Origin: an uncultured Mucilaginibacter sp.
GTDB taxonomy: Bacteria > Bacteroidota > Bacteroidia > Sphingobacteriales > Sphingobacteriaceae
Length of the DNA stretch: 63,113 bases
Assembly: GCF_946481715.1 (NCBI RefSeq)
Contig: NZ_CAMLOV010000007.1
Location: 1-63,113 of the forward strand
Direction: 5' to 3'
Part shown: piece by piece, positions 55,158-63,113 of the stretch
Position numbering within the stretch: the first letter of the stretch is position 1
Layout: every line of letters starts with the position of its first letter
Translations under genes and position numbers: made by a program
The notes under the pieces: generated by a model
What the model saw: the letters and a program-made list of their open reading frames with translations, nothing else
What the model was told of the DNA's origin: nothing
Database searches by the model: none

Positions 55158-55635
55158 CAGCACGTTGCTCTACTCCTATTGGTTTTAACCTGATCTCTAC
55201 CCGGCGATTCTTCTGCCTCCCGCTGCTGGTTTTATTATTAGCTATTGGGATTGTGCTGCCAAAAGCCGTAGTAATTATTCGCTCTTCCGCAATGCCCTTA
55301 CCCAATAAATATGCTTTTATCCCATTAGCGCGAGCTTCAGACATTTTCCAATTGCCGACATAGGAACCTACAGCATCTGCATGGCCCCGTAAAGCTACAG
55401 CGTACTTATTTTGCAACAAAAATTGTGCAAGTTGACTTAGCTGTATCGAATCTGCCAACGGTACACTGGCTTTACAAAACGCAAACTCAACATTTTTGGT
55501 AAGTGCTGCTACCGACAACTTGCCTTCAGCTCTTGCTTTAGCTGCAAGCGGGTTAATTATTGCAGGGCGGGCTTCAACAGCCTGAAAATGCAACGTCATC
55601 GCCATTGCAAAAATGCATGTAAATTTACTTTTCAT
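55141..55635 (-). CDS. OmpA-family peptidoglycan-associated protein
   Basis: About 164 residues from the ATG at 55635 (MKSKFTCIF); a longer frame from 55677 would push a signal peptide inside. After a signal peptide it has a C-terminal OmpA domain: LLQNKYAVALRGHADAVGSYVGNW, MSEARANGIKAYLLGKG and GRQKNRRVEIRLKP, with the conserved Asp and Arg that bind peptidoglycan. It is a short version with no beta-barrel. It may anchor an outer-membrane assembly to the wall. Confidence 0.88.
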   Translation of the reverse strand: MKSKFTCIFAMAMTLHFQAVEARPAIINPLAAKARAEGKLSVAALTKNVEFAFCKASVPLADSIQLSQLAQFLLQNKYAVALRGHADAVGSYVGNWKMSEARANGIKAYLLGKGIAEERIITTAFGSTIPIANNKTSSGRQKNRRVEIRLKPIGVEQRAAMLSR

Positions 55636-55863
55636 GGTGTAGTTTGTTTGATAATTAACAAGCATAATTAGAGCCAAATTGATTGTAAAATCACGATTGT
55701 ATACCAGTACGTATAATAATACAATTTCCCCCCTCGATCCCTAACTAATTCATGGGTAATAACCTGTTTCTTTTCCGGTTATACAATTTAGTGTACAAGT
55801 AATTATCCTGCGAAAATAGCTGAACAGAAATGGCGTAATTTAATGTCAACTAAAATCATTACT

Positions 55864-56859
55864 ATGAAAAAATCTACATCATTACTGCTGATAGTTGGCT
55901 TTGTGGCTGTCTCCTGTACAAAGGAAGTTTCGCAACCGCCAAACAAGTTAAGTAATGCCGACGAACTGGCGGTGAGCAAAACAGCCATCGAAGCGGGGGC
56001 TGCCCCCTTCACTGTACGTACTATCGCCGGCGTCTTCGAACCTTCGAGGTCAGAACCCTACCTGGTAAATGGCCCGGGGCCAAAAGCTAAATTCTGGAAA
56101 CCCCACGGCATTACGGTGGATGGAGACGGTAGCATTTATGTTGCGGACTTCCTTAACAGCGCAATAAGAAAAATCACGGTGCAAAATAATGTGTACACCG
56201 TACCGCTTTCATATAATGCAGATACTGGCGGTGGGCTATTACCCGAAGCTGTTGGGATATCTGCCGGCGGCACACTTTATATTGTTTCTACAGGGTATGG
56301 CATTCGTATTTACAATAAAGAGAAAGGCATTGATGTTTACGACCGTATTGCAAACAGCGATTCTAACCTGGACCTGGAGAAAGATAGCAAAGGCGTTATG
56401 TGGTTTGTAAGCGATGTTAGTCTTGGGAAAATAACCGGCAGCACTATTCAACGGAACGTAGTGAATTTTTCATCATTTCTTGCGCCAAATGAATCATTAA
56501 GAGGTATTGCAAACGGCCCAAATGGCGTAAAATACGTTAGTAGCGCAACTCAATTATTTAAAGTGTCAAGTGATGGGAAAATCACCAAGATTTTTCAAAA
56601 CGAAAAATTTACTTTCATAAGCGGAATTGCTGTTACTAAAGATGGCAACACTATTTATCTGGCCGAAGCGAATAAGGTAAAGAAAATAGTAGGCAATGTA
56701 ATTACTACCATTACAGGCCCATTACCAGCTGCCGATGGCAGAGATGGTATAGGGGCAGCAGCGGACGTTGTTGCAGCAAATGTGGCTTTATCCAATAGCG
56801 AGACAGCCTTATTCGTTTCAGATACGCGTAATATTATTCGCAAAATAACGCTGTTTTAA
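55864..56859 (+). CDS. NHL-repeat beta-propeller lipoprotein (subfamily B)
   Basis: About 331 residues from the ATG at 55864 (MKKSTS); an upstream in-frame ATG at 55843 is less likely because it precedes the signal. Lipobox VAVSC followed by TKE. It has the TIAGVFEPS start, VADFLNSAIRKI blade and the end DGRDGIGAAADVVAANVALS and FVSDTRNIIRKI. The closing DGxG-ADV string is the subfamily B hallmark. Unknown ligand. Confidence 0.86.
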   Translation: MKKSTSLLLIVGFVAVSCTKEVSQPPNKLSNADELAVSKTAIEAGAAPFTVRTIAGVFEPSRSEPYLVNGPGPKAKFWKPHGITVDGDGSIYVADFLNSAIRKITVQNNVYTVPLSYNADTGGGLLPEAVGISAGGTLYIVSTGYGIRIYNKEKGIDVYDRIANSDSNLDLEKDSKGVMWFVSDVSLGKITGSTIQRNVVNFSSFLAPNESLRGIANGPNGVKYVSSATQLFKVSSDGKITKIFQNEKFTFISGIAVTKDGNTIYLAEANKVKKIVGNVITTITGPLPAADGRDGIGAAADVVAANVALSNSETALFVSDTRNIIRKITLF

Positions 56860-56884
56860 ATAACGTTATAAAAAATATCCATTA

Positions 56885-56923
56885 TAGAACGGCCGAGCAA
56901 TTATAATTTGCCCGGCCGTTCTA
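56885..56923. terminator. Bidirectional terminator
   Basis: tagaacggccg (56885-56895) / cggccgttcta (56913-56923) between convergent genes. On the plus strand a short T-run follows, and A-rich sequence precedes it for the minus strand. Confidence 0.7.
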
Positions 56924-56940
56924 TTGTGCACAAAAAGCTC

Positions 56941-57312
56941 CTAAGCAGCCAAACAACTGCTGATGGTTTTTAGTAATTTCTTTATCTCGAATGGTTTGCT
57001 TAGCAACGCGTCGAAGCCGAAATTACCGAAGGAAGTGGCAAAATCCTGGTAGCCGGTTAATAGCACCACCTTGATGTGCGACGTATCTTTGTGGCTTTTT
57101 ATAACGCTGCAAATTTTGCCGCCATTCATTCCCCAAAGTAAATAATCTGTAAGAATTAAATCTGGATGGTGCTGCTCTACCAATTGCAAAATATCATCAG
57201 ATCGGTCTAAGCCTACCACGGCAAAATGATGGTCTTCCAATATCGTTTTCAATACCTCGAGGGTTTCCTGATCATCTTCAATAATTAATATTTTTTTTTC
57301 TACCTTCTTCAT
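56941..57312 (-). CDS. Single-domain response regulator (CheY-like receiver)
   Basis: 123 residues with only a receiver domain: acidic EDD near 12-14, phospho-acceptor D56 in LILTDYLLWGMNGG and conserved Lys in LLSKPFEI. The Thr at the switch position is in VVLLTGYQDF. No output domain. It could be a phosphate relay or sink. No kinase lies beside it; the nearest genes are NHL lipoproteins. Confidence 0.9.
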   Translation of the reverse strand: MKKVEKKILIIEDDQETLEVLKTILEDHHFAVVGLDRSDDILQLVEQHHPDLILTDYLLWGMNGGKICSVIKSHKDTSHIKVVLLTGYQDFATSFGNFGFDALLSKPFEIKKLLKTISSCLAA

Positions 57313-57593
57313 ATTCTCTCGATAAACTCTTTCACATTAACCCCTTTCAGATAACAGATTTCCCTATAATGCGAATACTCATTTTTATTATTACACAGGC
57401 TATTGTTTTTATTGAATATTTAAGGGGCACCGGCTTCTCAGATGTTGAAATTAACTCCATATTGTCGAAATAAGTTTGCAGAATTAATTAAATTGATATT
57501 TTGATTCTATTACGTAAAATATTTCTCACATATTTCACGCGGTGCAACCCATTAAAGTACCCACAACGGCGGCATTAGCACTTGTTACTGGCA

Positions 57594-58658
57594 CTACCGC
57601 AACAATAATTTGCGAATTGTAGTATGCCCATCAGAAAAGTAGAGCGTACTCTCGTCTTTTGAGAGGGCCAGTTTAGCGGCGTATACATCAGCATTAGCGC
57701 CAACGCCATCTTTACCTTTTAGTTCCTTATGTGGTCCAACCAGGTAGCGTATCTTGCCGTCCGTAATGGCCTTTATTGCCCCGCTTTCGGCTATATAAAG
57801 CGTTTGGCTGTCTTTGGTAGCCACTATATCAGATATTAAGTAAAATTTGTGGTCACGATATAATTGTTGAAAAACGCCCGCCGGGGTAAGCTTACATATG
57901 ATTTCAGCATGCAAAACCATGTATTTAACGGCATTATATCCACAAAAGAAGCTGGTAACATAAGGCACGTTATCATATAAGGGCGGCTTAGGAGGAAAGT
58001 AAGCGTCTTTGCCATATGTGCCGTCCGCATCGGGCAAAAACTTTTCGATGACTGATTGTTGGTAGCCGATTCCGTTGATAATGTTAGTTTTTGAGCCGCC
58101 TATAAATAAGTAACTTTTATAAGGGTCCTTTTCCAATCCATAATAACTATAATTTACAGTATGTCGGGCCGGCGTAGTCAAGGCGTTGCTGCCGGGCTTA
58201 ATAATCCAAAACCGGCTATGGGTGTTTTGATAATCGTAGGATGCTGCCAAAATGTTTATCGTTCCATTGCTTTGAACCCTTACAATTCTTGGTTCAAAAA
58301 GCGACTCTCCCGCACTATTTTTCGGGATGTTTACCGTAGATACAATATTGGGCATAGTGATTTTTCGTATCCGGTGGTTGTAGGTGTCGGCTGCGTAAAG
58401 GGAGCCGTCATCTGCCAAGTCAATGCCCGATATCCCTAATAATCTCGCCTGCTCTCCTACCCCGTCTGCATAACCTTCTGTATTGTACTTACCGGCAATG
58501 GTTATCACCGTTAAAGGCAAATGTCCGTCTACTGCTGCGCTGGCCACCTGTAGCTCGCGGTTATTCAAGTTGGGTAAATGCGATTGTTCATCCTTTTTAC
58601 ATGACGAAAATACCATTAACACGCAGGTGAAAAGGATTTGGTGGTTTTTTAAGTTCAT
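57594..58658 (-). CDS. NHL-repeat beta-propeller lipoprotein (subfamily B)
   Basis: 354 residues with lipobox VFSSC followed by KKDE. It has the subfamily B start (TIAGKYNTEGYADGVGEQARLLG), AADTYNHRIRKITMP, GLEKDPYKSYLF and the closing DGVGANADVYAAKLALSKDE and LYFSDGHTTIRKL. The middle has a YVTSFFCGYN string also in 51388 (QITGFFCGYN). Unknown ligand. Confidence 0.87.
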   Translation of the reverse strand: MNLKNHQILFTCVLMVFSSCKKDEQSHLPNLNNRELQVASAAVDGHLPLTVITIAGKYNTEGYADGVGEQARLLGISGIDLADDGSLYAADTYNHRIRKITMPNIVSTVNIPKNSAGESLFEPRIVRVQSNGTINILAASYDYQNTHSRFWIIKPGSNALTTPARHTVNYSYYGLEKDPYKSYLFIGGSKTNIINGIGYQQSVIEKFLPDADGTYGKDAYFPPKPPLYDNVPYVTSFFCGYNAVKYMVLHAEIICKLTPAGVFQQLYRDHKFYLISDIVATKDSQTLYIAESGAIKAITDGKIRYLVGPHKELKGKDGVGANADVYAAKLALSKDESTLYFSDGHTTIRKLLLR

Positions 58659-59029
58659 ATAGTTAAATTTGTTTCTAATGAGTTTTGCGACAACTGGCTA
58701 TGAGGCAGTTACAAAATTACAGCGCAAAAAATTAAGTAGTATACCCACTTTTAGGCCAACCTGTATACAAGTTATTGCGGTAGGTATATGCTTCAATTTC
58801 GGTGGATTTATAGCTGTTAGAGCGGCGCTGTTTTGGTGGCGCGAACTGTTTTGTCAACTATATATTGTGACTTTAAAAAACAACAATACACAGCTATCAC
58901 CACTATTCACATCTTTGGGACAATTGCACAAATCGTGTATTTATTATGGCAAATAATTGATTCTTTTGGATGGTAGATGTAGCCGAAAAATAATGGCTGC
59001 TGCACTTGACCATAACATTAAATATTACA
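58659..59029. other. Intergenic region upstream of the RRM gene
   Basis: 371 bp. A 95-codon frame at 58669-58956 looks random. An element TAAATTTG near 58664 matches the Bacteroidota -7 box TAnnTTTG on the plus strand but is far from the next gene. Nothing else seen. Confidence 0.35.
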
Positions 59030-59398
59030 ATGACGAAAATTTTCCTGGGTGGCTTCCCGTTAGAGATTACAGAACTTAGCCTGGTACAACTGCTGAGTTA
59101 TCATGGCGAAGTTGCAACCATTAAAATAGTACGCAACAAACAAACCCGAATATGCAAGGGTTACGCATTTATTGAAACTGCCAGCCTTAACGATGCAACA
59201 AAAATTATAAAGGCTCTGGATGGGACTATGCTGGCCGAGCGCGAATTAACTCTCAAACTGGTTGAAGAGAAGCCAATTATTGTAGAAGAAATTAAACCGA
59301 TTCGAAAAATTAGTAGCCCTACAGAACGCTTCACCAACCGTGTAGTCGTGGTGGATTCCGCAGCTACTAGGACAAAAAGGCCTCGGATAAAAATATAA
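59030..59398 (+). CDS. RRM-type RNA-binding protein
   Basis: About 122 residues from the ATG at 59030 (MTKIFLGGF); the frame also opens at 59006. One RRM domain (about 1-80) with RNP2 KIFLGGF and RNP1 KGYAFIET, both with the aromatic positions. A basic C-terminal tail (TRTKRPRIKI) follows. Bacteroidota use such proteins in RNA metabolism or cold adaptation; targets are unknown. Confidence 0.87.
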   Translation: MTKIFLGGFPLEITELSLVQLLSYHGEVATIKIVRNKQTRICKGYAFIETASLNDATKIIKALDGTMLAERELTLKLVEEKPIIVEEIKPIRKISSPTERFTNRVVVVDSAATRTKRPRIKI

Positions 59399-59414
59399 GG
59401 CGGCATAACTCCGG

Positions 59415-59591
59415 TTAAAATCTCTTCAGTTGCTTTTTAACCAACTCGCATTGGTCGCCCACTTCAGCAATCGCGACCAATAATTTGCTTTTTGTAGCCT
59501 TTAGCTCTCCCGTCCAATACTCAATCAAGTGATCATCGCCTAGGTTTATACCCCGGTTGTCTTCCGCTTGGCTAAGCTTCTTATTTTCCAT
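59415..59591 (-). CDS. DUF3606-family small protein
   Basis: 58 residues on the minus strand, too short for most ORF lists. It starts MENKKLSQAED and contains EYWTGELKATKSKLLVAIAE and VGDQCELVKKQL, matching the DUF3606 pattern of a W-T, helix and VG-x3-x-VK ending as I recall it. It is convergent with the RRM gene with a 16-bp gap. Function unknown. Confidence 0.7.
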   Translation of the reverse strand: MENKKLSQAEDNRGINLGDDHLIEYWTGELKATKSKLLVAIAEVGDQCELVKKQLKRF

Positions 59592-60236
59592 GCTCGCTCA
59601 ACATACGCTTTTGACCTATGTTTTATCTGAAGTAAGGTTGTGTAGCTATTAGAGATAAATGTGAACTTATCAGTCAATGCCGTAATCGCGTTATTTATCA
59701 AAAATAAATTTCGACTAAGCCGGTTCTAGATAAAACTACTTTTGAGCTAATCAGTAAAGGCCACATAAGCTCTTTAAAAATTGATTTATTGTAGTTCTTT
59801 TCGAATCTTATTTTCACAAAATTTGTAATTTTCATGTATTTAAAAAGTGTCGAGTAAGAATTTAAATCCACGTAGAATATTGAACATAAGTCGATACAAA
59901 TTAACATATCACCACTTTTATTTACCTGTAGTGTAGCCTAAAGTTTAAAAAGAAATAGTCTTATTAATTTACCCCATGACGATTTTGGTTAAACGTTTCG
60001 ATTCTGTTGCATTAAGTAGAATACTAACCTGAATGTTAATCTAAAAAAACTTAAATAAGTTATAACATGGTCTATGATTAAAACACTTAATATTTTGAAA
60101 TCTGCGGCGGAAATCGCGATATTTACATCATAAGCATTTGCAGTAATTGAATTATTTGATTGGTGACCTATTAGGTGACCTGCATAGCACACGACATATA
60201 AAGTACTGGATTAGAGCATACAAATTTTTAGTATTT

Positions 60237-60254
60237 GTTCCCTAACTCTCCGCT
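60237..60254 (+). other. Possible tRNA-Ser 3' end fragment, candidate att-site relic
   Basis: gttccctaactctccgct resembles the T-arm and acceptor end of a tRNA-Ser gene, where aactctcc would pair with a 5' ggagagtt. No matching 5' half is seen within about 100 bp upstream, so only the end would be present, as at an attachment site. A terminator follows at once. Speculative. Confidence 0.25.
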
Positions 60255-60275
60255 GTTATTAAGATTAAAACATCA

Positions 60276-60308
60276 AAAATCCCTCAAATCGTTGATTTGA
60301 GGGATTTT
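60276..60308. terminator. Strong bidirectional-type terminator
   Basis: aaaatccctcaaatc (60276-60290) / gatttgagggatttt (60294-60308), perfect 15-bp stem with a 3-nt loop, followed by tt on the plus strand and preceded by AAAA. Confidence 0.85.
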
Positions 60309-60363
60309 TTGTTACTACCACCCTACCAAAACATTCATTTAACCGCAAAGTGCTATTGAGTTA

Positions 60364-60404
60364 TTCATTGAGTAAATCTTATTTTTAAAAAAAGACTCAA
60401 TGAA
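60364..60404. repeat. 10-bp perfect inverted repeat upstream of integrase relic
   Basis: ttcattgagt (60364-60373) and actcaatgaa (60395-60404), 100 bp upstream of the integrase start. It could be an operator or accessory recombination site. Confidence 0.35.
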
Positions 60405-60503
60405 AACCATGTAACATATTGAAAAACAACATGTTCAGTAAAAAAAACATCTTGCATTTAAATGGCTTAAAATCGACATTTGTTCACTGTTAAAATTGTA
60501 GTA

Positions 60504-60982
60504 ATGTTAGAAAAAAGCTTCGGGTTATTATTCTTCATGAGAAAACCCAAAAATTACAAATCAGGCCAATTGCCGATCTACCTAAAAATCACTGTCAATA
60601 GCGAGCCCAAGAACTTTCAGCTAAGAGGAAATGGGACCCTGCCAAATGGAGTTCAGAAGCAGGCCGTGCTCTGGGTAATAAAGAGGAGGCAAAAGCACTA
60701 AACCTTTATTTAAATTTACTGGAACAGAAAGTCCATGATGCGAAAAAGAGTTTAATGGAAGCTAACAAGCCCATCACGGCAGCCGCTGTGAAAGACATTC
60801 TTATGGGCCATGGCGAGCAGCCCAAAATGATATTGGAGTTATTCGCCTATCATAATGAACAAATGAAGTCCCTTGAAGGGGTGGAATATGCGCCGGGAAC
60901 TGTAGAACGTTACCAGACAGCGTATAGCCATACCGAATCGTTCATAAGGTGGAAGTACAACGCTATATATATAATACCCTGA
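60504..60982 (+). pseudogene. Tyrosine integrase relic: frameshifted and truncated
   Basis: The start of a Bacteroidota tyrosine recombinase. Frame 1 from 60504 gives MLEKSFGLLFFMRKPKNYKSG, the arm-binding domain. Continuing after about 60611 in the next frame gives LSAKRKWDPAKWSSEAGRAL, then LNLYLNLLEQKVHDAKKSLM and the SAM-like domain (ILELFAYHNEQMKSL, APGTVERYQTAY, ESFIRWKYN). A single missing base after 60611 accounts for the shift, because the second frame is in phase from the codon at 60614. The sequence then leaves the family and stops at 60982, so the whole catalytic domain is gone. A non-functional remnant of a mobile element. Confidence 0.8.
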
Positions 60983-61289
60983 GGTAAAATGAATTGCTTG
61001 GGTTAGGCGCGCGTGTTATCCCGTCGAGGCGCCCGATCCTTTCGACCCGGCCAAATCAGTAAAAAATAAAAAGGAGAAACTATGCCCTCGTAAAACAGCG
61101 TACTACTTCCTGGAGTAGGTGCGTTATTCCTCCTGACCTTCCATCGCACACTTTATTTATAAAAACCCGGCCGCAATTGCGTGGTGCAGTGCGGCCGGCT
61201 TGGTTTTTAAATATGTGTTAAATAGGCGAAACACGAGTAAGGAGGGGCACAAATTAGCATGATAGCATATTATCTACCCCCCCGGCCTA
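60983..61289. other. Intergenic region with terminator
   Basis: 307 bp between the integrase relic and the end of the T9SS type B protein gene. Apart from the terminator at 61168-61197 it holds short frames without recognisable content. It may be further mobile-element debris. Confidence 0.4.
61168..61197. terminator. Terminator near the end of the T9SS type B gene
   Basis: cggccgca (61168-61175) / tgcggccg (61190-61197), flanked by aaaaacc and ggttttt, so a good terminator in both directions. It lies about 95 bp downstream of the minus-strand stop at 61290. Confidence 0.75.
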
Positions 61290-63113
61290 TTAGTATTTCA
61301 TTACAAAGTACCCTGTTTTGCGTTTCAGCTCGCCTTTAGCCCGGTACTCAATCATATAAAAATAAGTGCCTGGCGCCAGCATTACGCCGTTTCCACGTGC
61401 ATGCCCGTCAAAGGCCTTGTTGGTATTATCGTAGCCCGAAACTTCGTAAACGCTCTTACCGCTCTTGTCCATCAACGTAACCCTGTTATCTGGGTACTTT
61501 TCGATGTTATCTATCCGCAATACATCATTTACGCCATCGTGGTTTGGCGATAGCGCCGGGTTAAGTTTTGGTGCCGGCATTTCACCTTCTGCATCAATAA
61601 TGCTTTCCGGCTTCACTACCGTTATATTATCGGCTATTTTCACAGGCGATGCAGCCAATGTTGGCGGGTTGTTTACTGCAAGAGTAAACGTTGCTGCGCT
61701 GTTTCCGTAACTGTTGTAAGCCGTAACCGTATAAGCCGTAGCTGCCATAATAGTAGTTGGCGTGCCCGAGAAGGTGCCCGTACTGGCATCAAAACTCAGC
61801 CCTGCCGGTAGGGCCGGCGAGGAGTCGAGCATGTAGCCTTTGGTTAGCACTTTGCGTATACGATGGCTGCCATAATCGGCCACAAATAAACTACCGCCGG
61901 CATCGATAGTAAGGGCATACGGCTGGTAAAAAGTAGCAGCAGTGCCAACGGCGTCTATAGTGGTCACAGATGAATTGGCTTTGCCCGCCATGGTTGAAAC
62001 TACACCGCCGGGCGTAATTTTACGGATAAGCGAATTGCCATAGTCGGCCACGTATAGGTTGCTCAAACGGTCAACCGCAAGCCCAACCGGGTTCAGGAAT
62101 GATGCATTTGTAGTGCCGCCGTTGGTTGAGCCACCGGCACCGGTACCGGCATACGTTGTAACTACACCTGCCGGGCTTATTTTCCGGATCCGGTGCGAGC
62201 CATATTCCGAAACATACACAATGCCGGTGCTATCTACCGCAATGCCACGCGGATCGGTAAAGCTGGCGGTTGTACCCACTCCGTCGGCCGACCCCGACAT
62301 CCCGCTGCCAGCCAGTGTGCTTACAACACCTGCCGGGGTTATTTTACGAATAAGCCCATTGGAGGAGTCTGCTACGTATAAATTACCCGTAGCGTCTATC
62401 GTTATACCTGTTGGGAACCCAAAGGTTGCTGCCGTACGGTTGCCGTTTGCAGCACCCGCGCTGCCAGTACCTGCGTAGGTACTTACCACACCTGCAGGTG
62501 TCACTTTGCGTATAAGTTGGTTGTTCCTGTCGGTCACGTATAAATTATCATTAGCATCAATAGCCACGCCACAAGGGTAACTGAACCTTGCAGCCGTTCC
62601 CGTGGCATTAACCGCGCCGGCGGTACCGTTACCTGCAAAGGTAACCACTGTGCCATCCGGCGAAATTTTTCGGATAACATGCCCACTGATATCTACGATA
62701 AACAAATTCCCTGCACGGTCAAAAGCGGCACCCGATGGATTTTTGAATTTTGCAACGGTAGCAGCGCCGTCTGCCGAGCCCGACAACGAACTGCCCGCAA
62801 AGGTGCCTACCTGCCCGTATGCCGTGGCCGGTACGGCGCCGCCTGCATTGGCAGGCTTTAGCGGCGCAATGGCCACGCCCTTGGTAAATATTTGCGGCGT
62901 GTAGCTTATTGCCGGCTCCGGTACCGGTAATGCCACTGCCGGCGTTACCGTCAAGGTGCCGGGCACATAGCTAATGATATAATTGTTGGCGCTTGCGCCT
63001 TTTGCCGTAATGGGGTATGTACCTACCGGCGATAATGCCGTAGCCGTTGTGCCGATGGTTGGCCTGGTGCTAAGCACAGTTGCGCCTTCGCCGTTCTTGA
63101 AGCCGCTATAAGT
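61290..63113 (-). CDS. T9SS type B (gliding-motility-associated C-terminal domain) NHL protein, partial at N-terminus
   Basis: At least 607 residues; the N-terminus lies beyond the window. The frame runs through to the edge. The visible part starts in an MBG-type Ig-like domain (YSGFKNGEGATV, then GTYPITAKG). Six or more NHL blades follow (for example NLYVADSSNGLIRKITPAG), with an Ig-like domain (LSFDASTGTFSGTP). The end is a gliding-motility-associated C-terminal domain: LNPALSPNHDGVNDVLRI, VTLMDKSGKSVYEV, GVMLAPGTYFYMIEY. Type B domains direct export by the type IX system without proteolytic anchoring in known cases. It shares the NHL theme with the lipoproteins in this window. Confidence 0.9.
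   Translation of the reverse strand, partial: TYSGFKNGEGATVLSTRPTIGTTATALSPVGTYPITAKGASANNYIISYVPGTLTVTPAVALPVPEPAISYTPQIFTKGVAIAPLKPANAGGAVPATAYGQVGTFAGSSLSGSADGAATVAKFKNPSGAAFDRAGNLFIVDISGHVIRKISPDGTVVTFAGNGTAGAVNATGTAARFSYPCGVAIDANDNLYVTDRNNQLIRKVTPAGVVSTYAGTGSAGAANGNRTAATFGFPTGITIDATGNLYVADSSNGLIRKITPAGVVSTLAGSGMSGSADGVGTTASFTDPRGIAVDSTGIVYVSEYGSHRIRKISPAGVVTTYAGTGAGGSTNGGTTNASFLNPVGLAVDRLSNLYVADYGNSLIRKITPGGVVSTMAGKANSSVTTIDAVGTAATFYQPYALTIDAGGSLFVADYGSHRIRKVLTKGYMLDSSPALPAGLSFDASTGTFSGTPTTIMAATAYTVTAYNSYGNSAATFTLAVNNPPTLAASPVKIADNITVVKPESIIDAEGEMPAPKLNPALSPNHDGVNDVLRIDNIEKYPDNRVTLMDKSGKSVYEVSGYDNTNKAFDGHARGNGVMLAPGTYFYMIEYRAKGELKRKTGYFVMKY

Larger units (their letters stand above)
59592..60503. 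other. AT-rich, gene-poor stretch before the integrase relic
   Basis: About 900 bp with no credible gene. Frames at 59698-59907 and 59989-60192 (minus) have random composition. Features of note are a strong terminator, a possible tRNA-Ser 3' end fragment and a 10-bp inverted repeat, listed separately. It looks like the degraded edge of an integrated element. Confidence 0.45.

Noticed and set aside
58669..58956. 95-codon plus-strand frame upstream of the RRM gene
   Set aside because: Random composition with no domain; it lies in the promoter region of the divergent lipoprotein gene.
60162..60181. GGTGACCT direct repeat, two copies 12 bp apart
   Set aside because: Too short and not linked to a gene or to the integrase reading frame; noted only as background.
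59989..60192. Minus-strand frame with a GHLIGHQS string that recalls the end of a tyrosine recombinase
   Set aside because: Only a few residues resemble the family, with no other recombinase motif; likely chance in AT-rich DNA.
1..63113. CRISPR arrays, rRNA genes and complete tRNA genes
   Set aside because: No regularly spaced direct repeats and no rRNA or full tRNA sequence were seen on either strand.

Overview
The window looks like chromosomal DNA of a Bacteroidota bacterium of the family Sphingobacteriaceae, most like Mucilaginibacter or Pedobacter. The evidence is the SusD-era style lipoprotein signals (Cys-Lys-Lys after the lipobox), type IX secretion C-terminal domains (types A and B), a UpxY-like NusG paralogue, a 7TMR-DISM histidine kinase, a Bacteroidota-type integrase remnant and modest G+C content. 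No genus can be proven from the sequence alone.

Layout. (1) 1-14 kb: a partial sensor kinase, four NHL beta-propeller lipoproteins, small orphan proteins, a helix-turn-helix/receiver fusion, a NarL-type two-component pair and a lipoprotein glycosidase. (2) 14.2-31.9 kb, all on the minus strand: a Wzx/Wzy-type exopolysaccharide locus. Reading from its promoter end it encodes outer-membrane export (Wza-like), Wzc-like tyrosine kinase/co-polymerase, Wzy-like polymerase, a secreted glycosidase, two GT4 enzymes, a Wzx flippase, two GT2 enzymes, UDP-glucose dehydrogenase (ends at a strong terminator near 19.14 kb), then an initiating sugar-phosphate transferase, three ADP-heptose precursor enzymes (HldA-, GmhA- and HldC-like) and a heptosyltransferase-like GT9 (ends at a strong terminator near 14.2 kb). 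(3) 32.2-38.9 kb: a two-gene operon of giant secreted adhesin/propeller proteins. (4) 39.3-50.8 kb, mostly plus strand: a NusG-like antiterminator, two small HTH regulators, a membrane-tethered relative of the giant proteins, a kelch lipoprotein and a 1752-residue T9SS-secreted protein. (5) 50.9-63.1 kb: three more NHL lipoproteins, two more HTH regulators, an OmpA-type protein, a receiver protein, an RRM protein, an integrase relic and the end of a large T9SS type B NHL protein.

How it may fit together. The central locus makes and exports a polysaccharide that probably contains glucuronic acid and a heptose. The flanks encode cell-surface propeller, lectin-like and malectin-like proteins that could bind or organise such a polymer. 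Regulation appears layered: a NusG-like factor next to the locus, a 20-bp leader motif shared by the Wza operon and the giant-protein operon, two-component proteins, and a five-member family of small HTH proteins.

Most unusual: the five-member HTH family (starts M-D/E-K-H-Y-G) with a conserved C-terminal helix that is replaced by a receiver domain in one member; a shared extracellular module marked by Tyr-His-Gly-Cys-Cys; and the seven-fold expansion of NHL lipoproteins around the polysaccharide locus.
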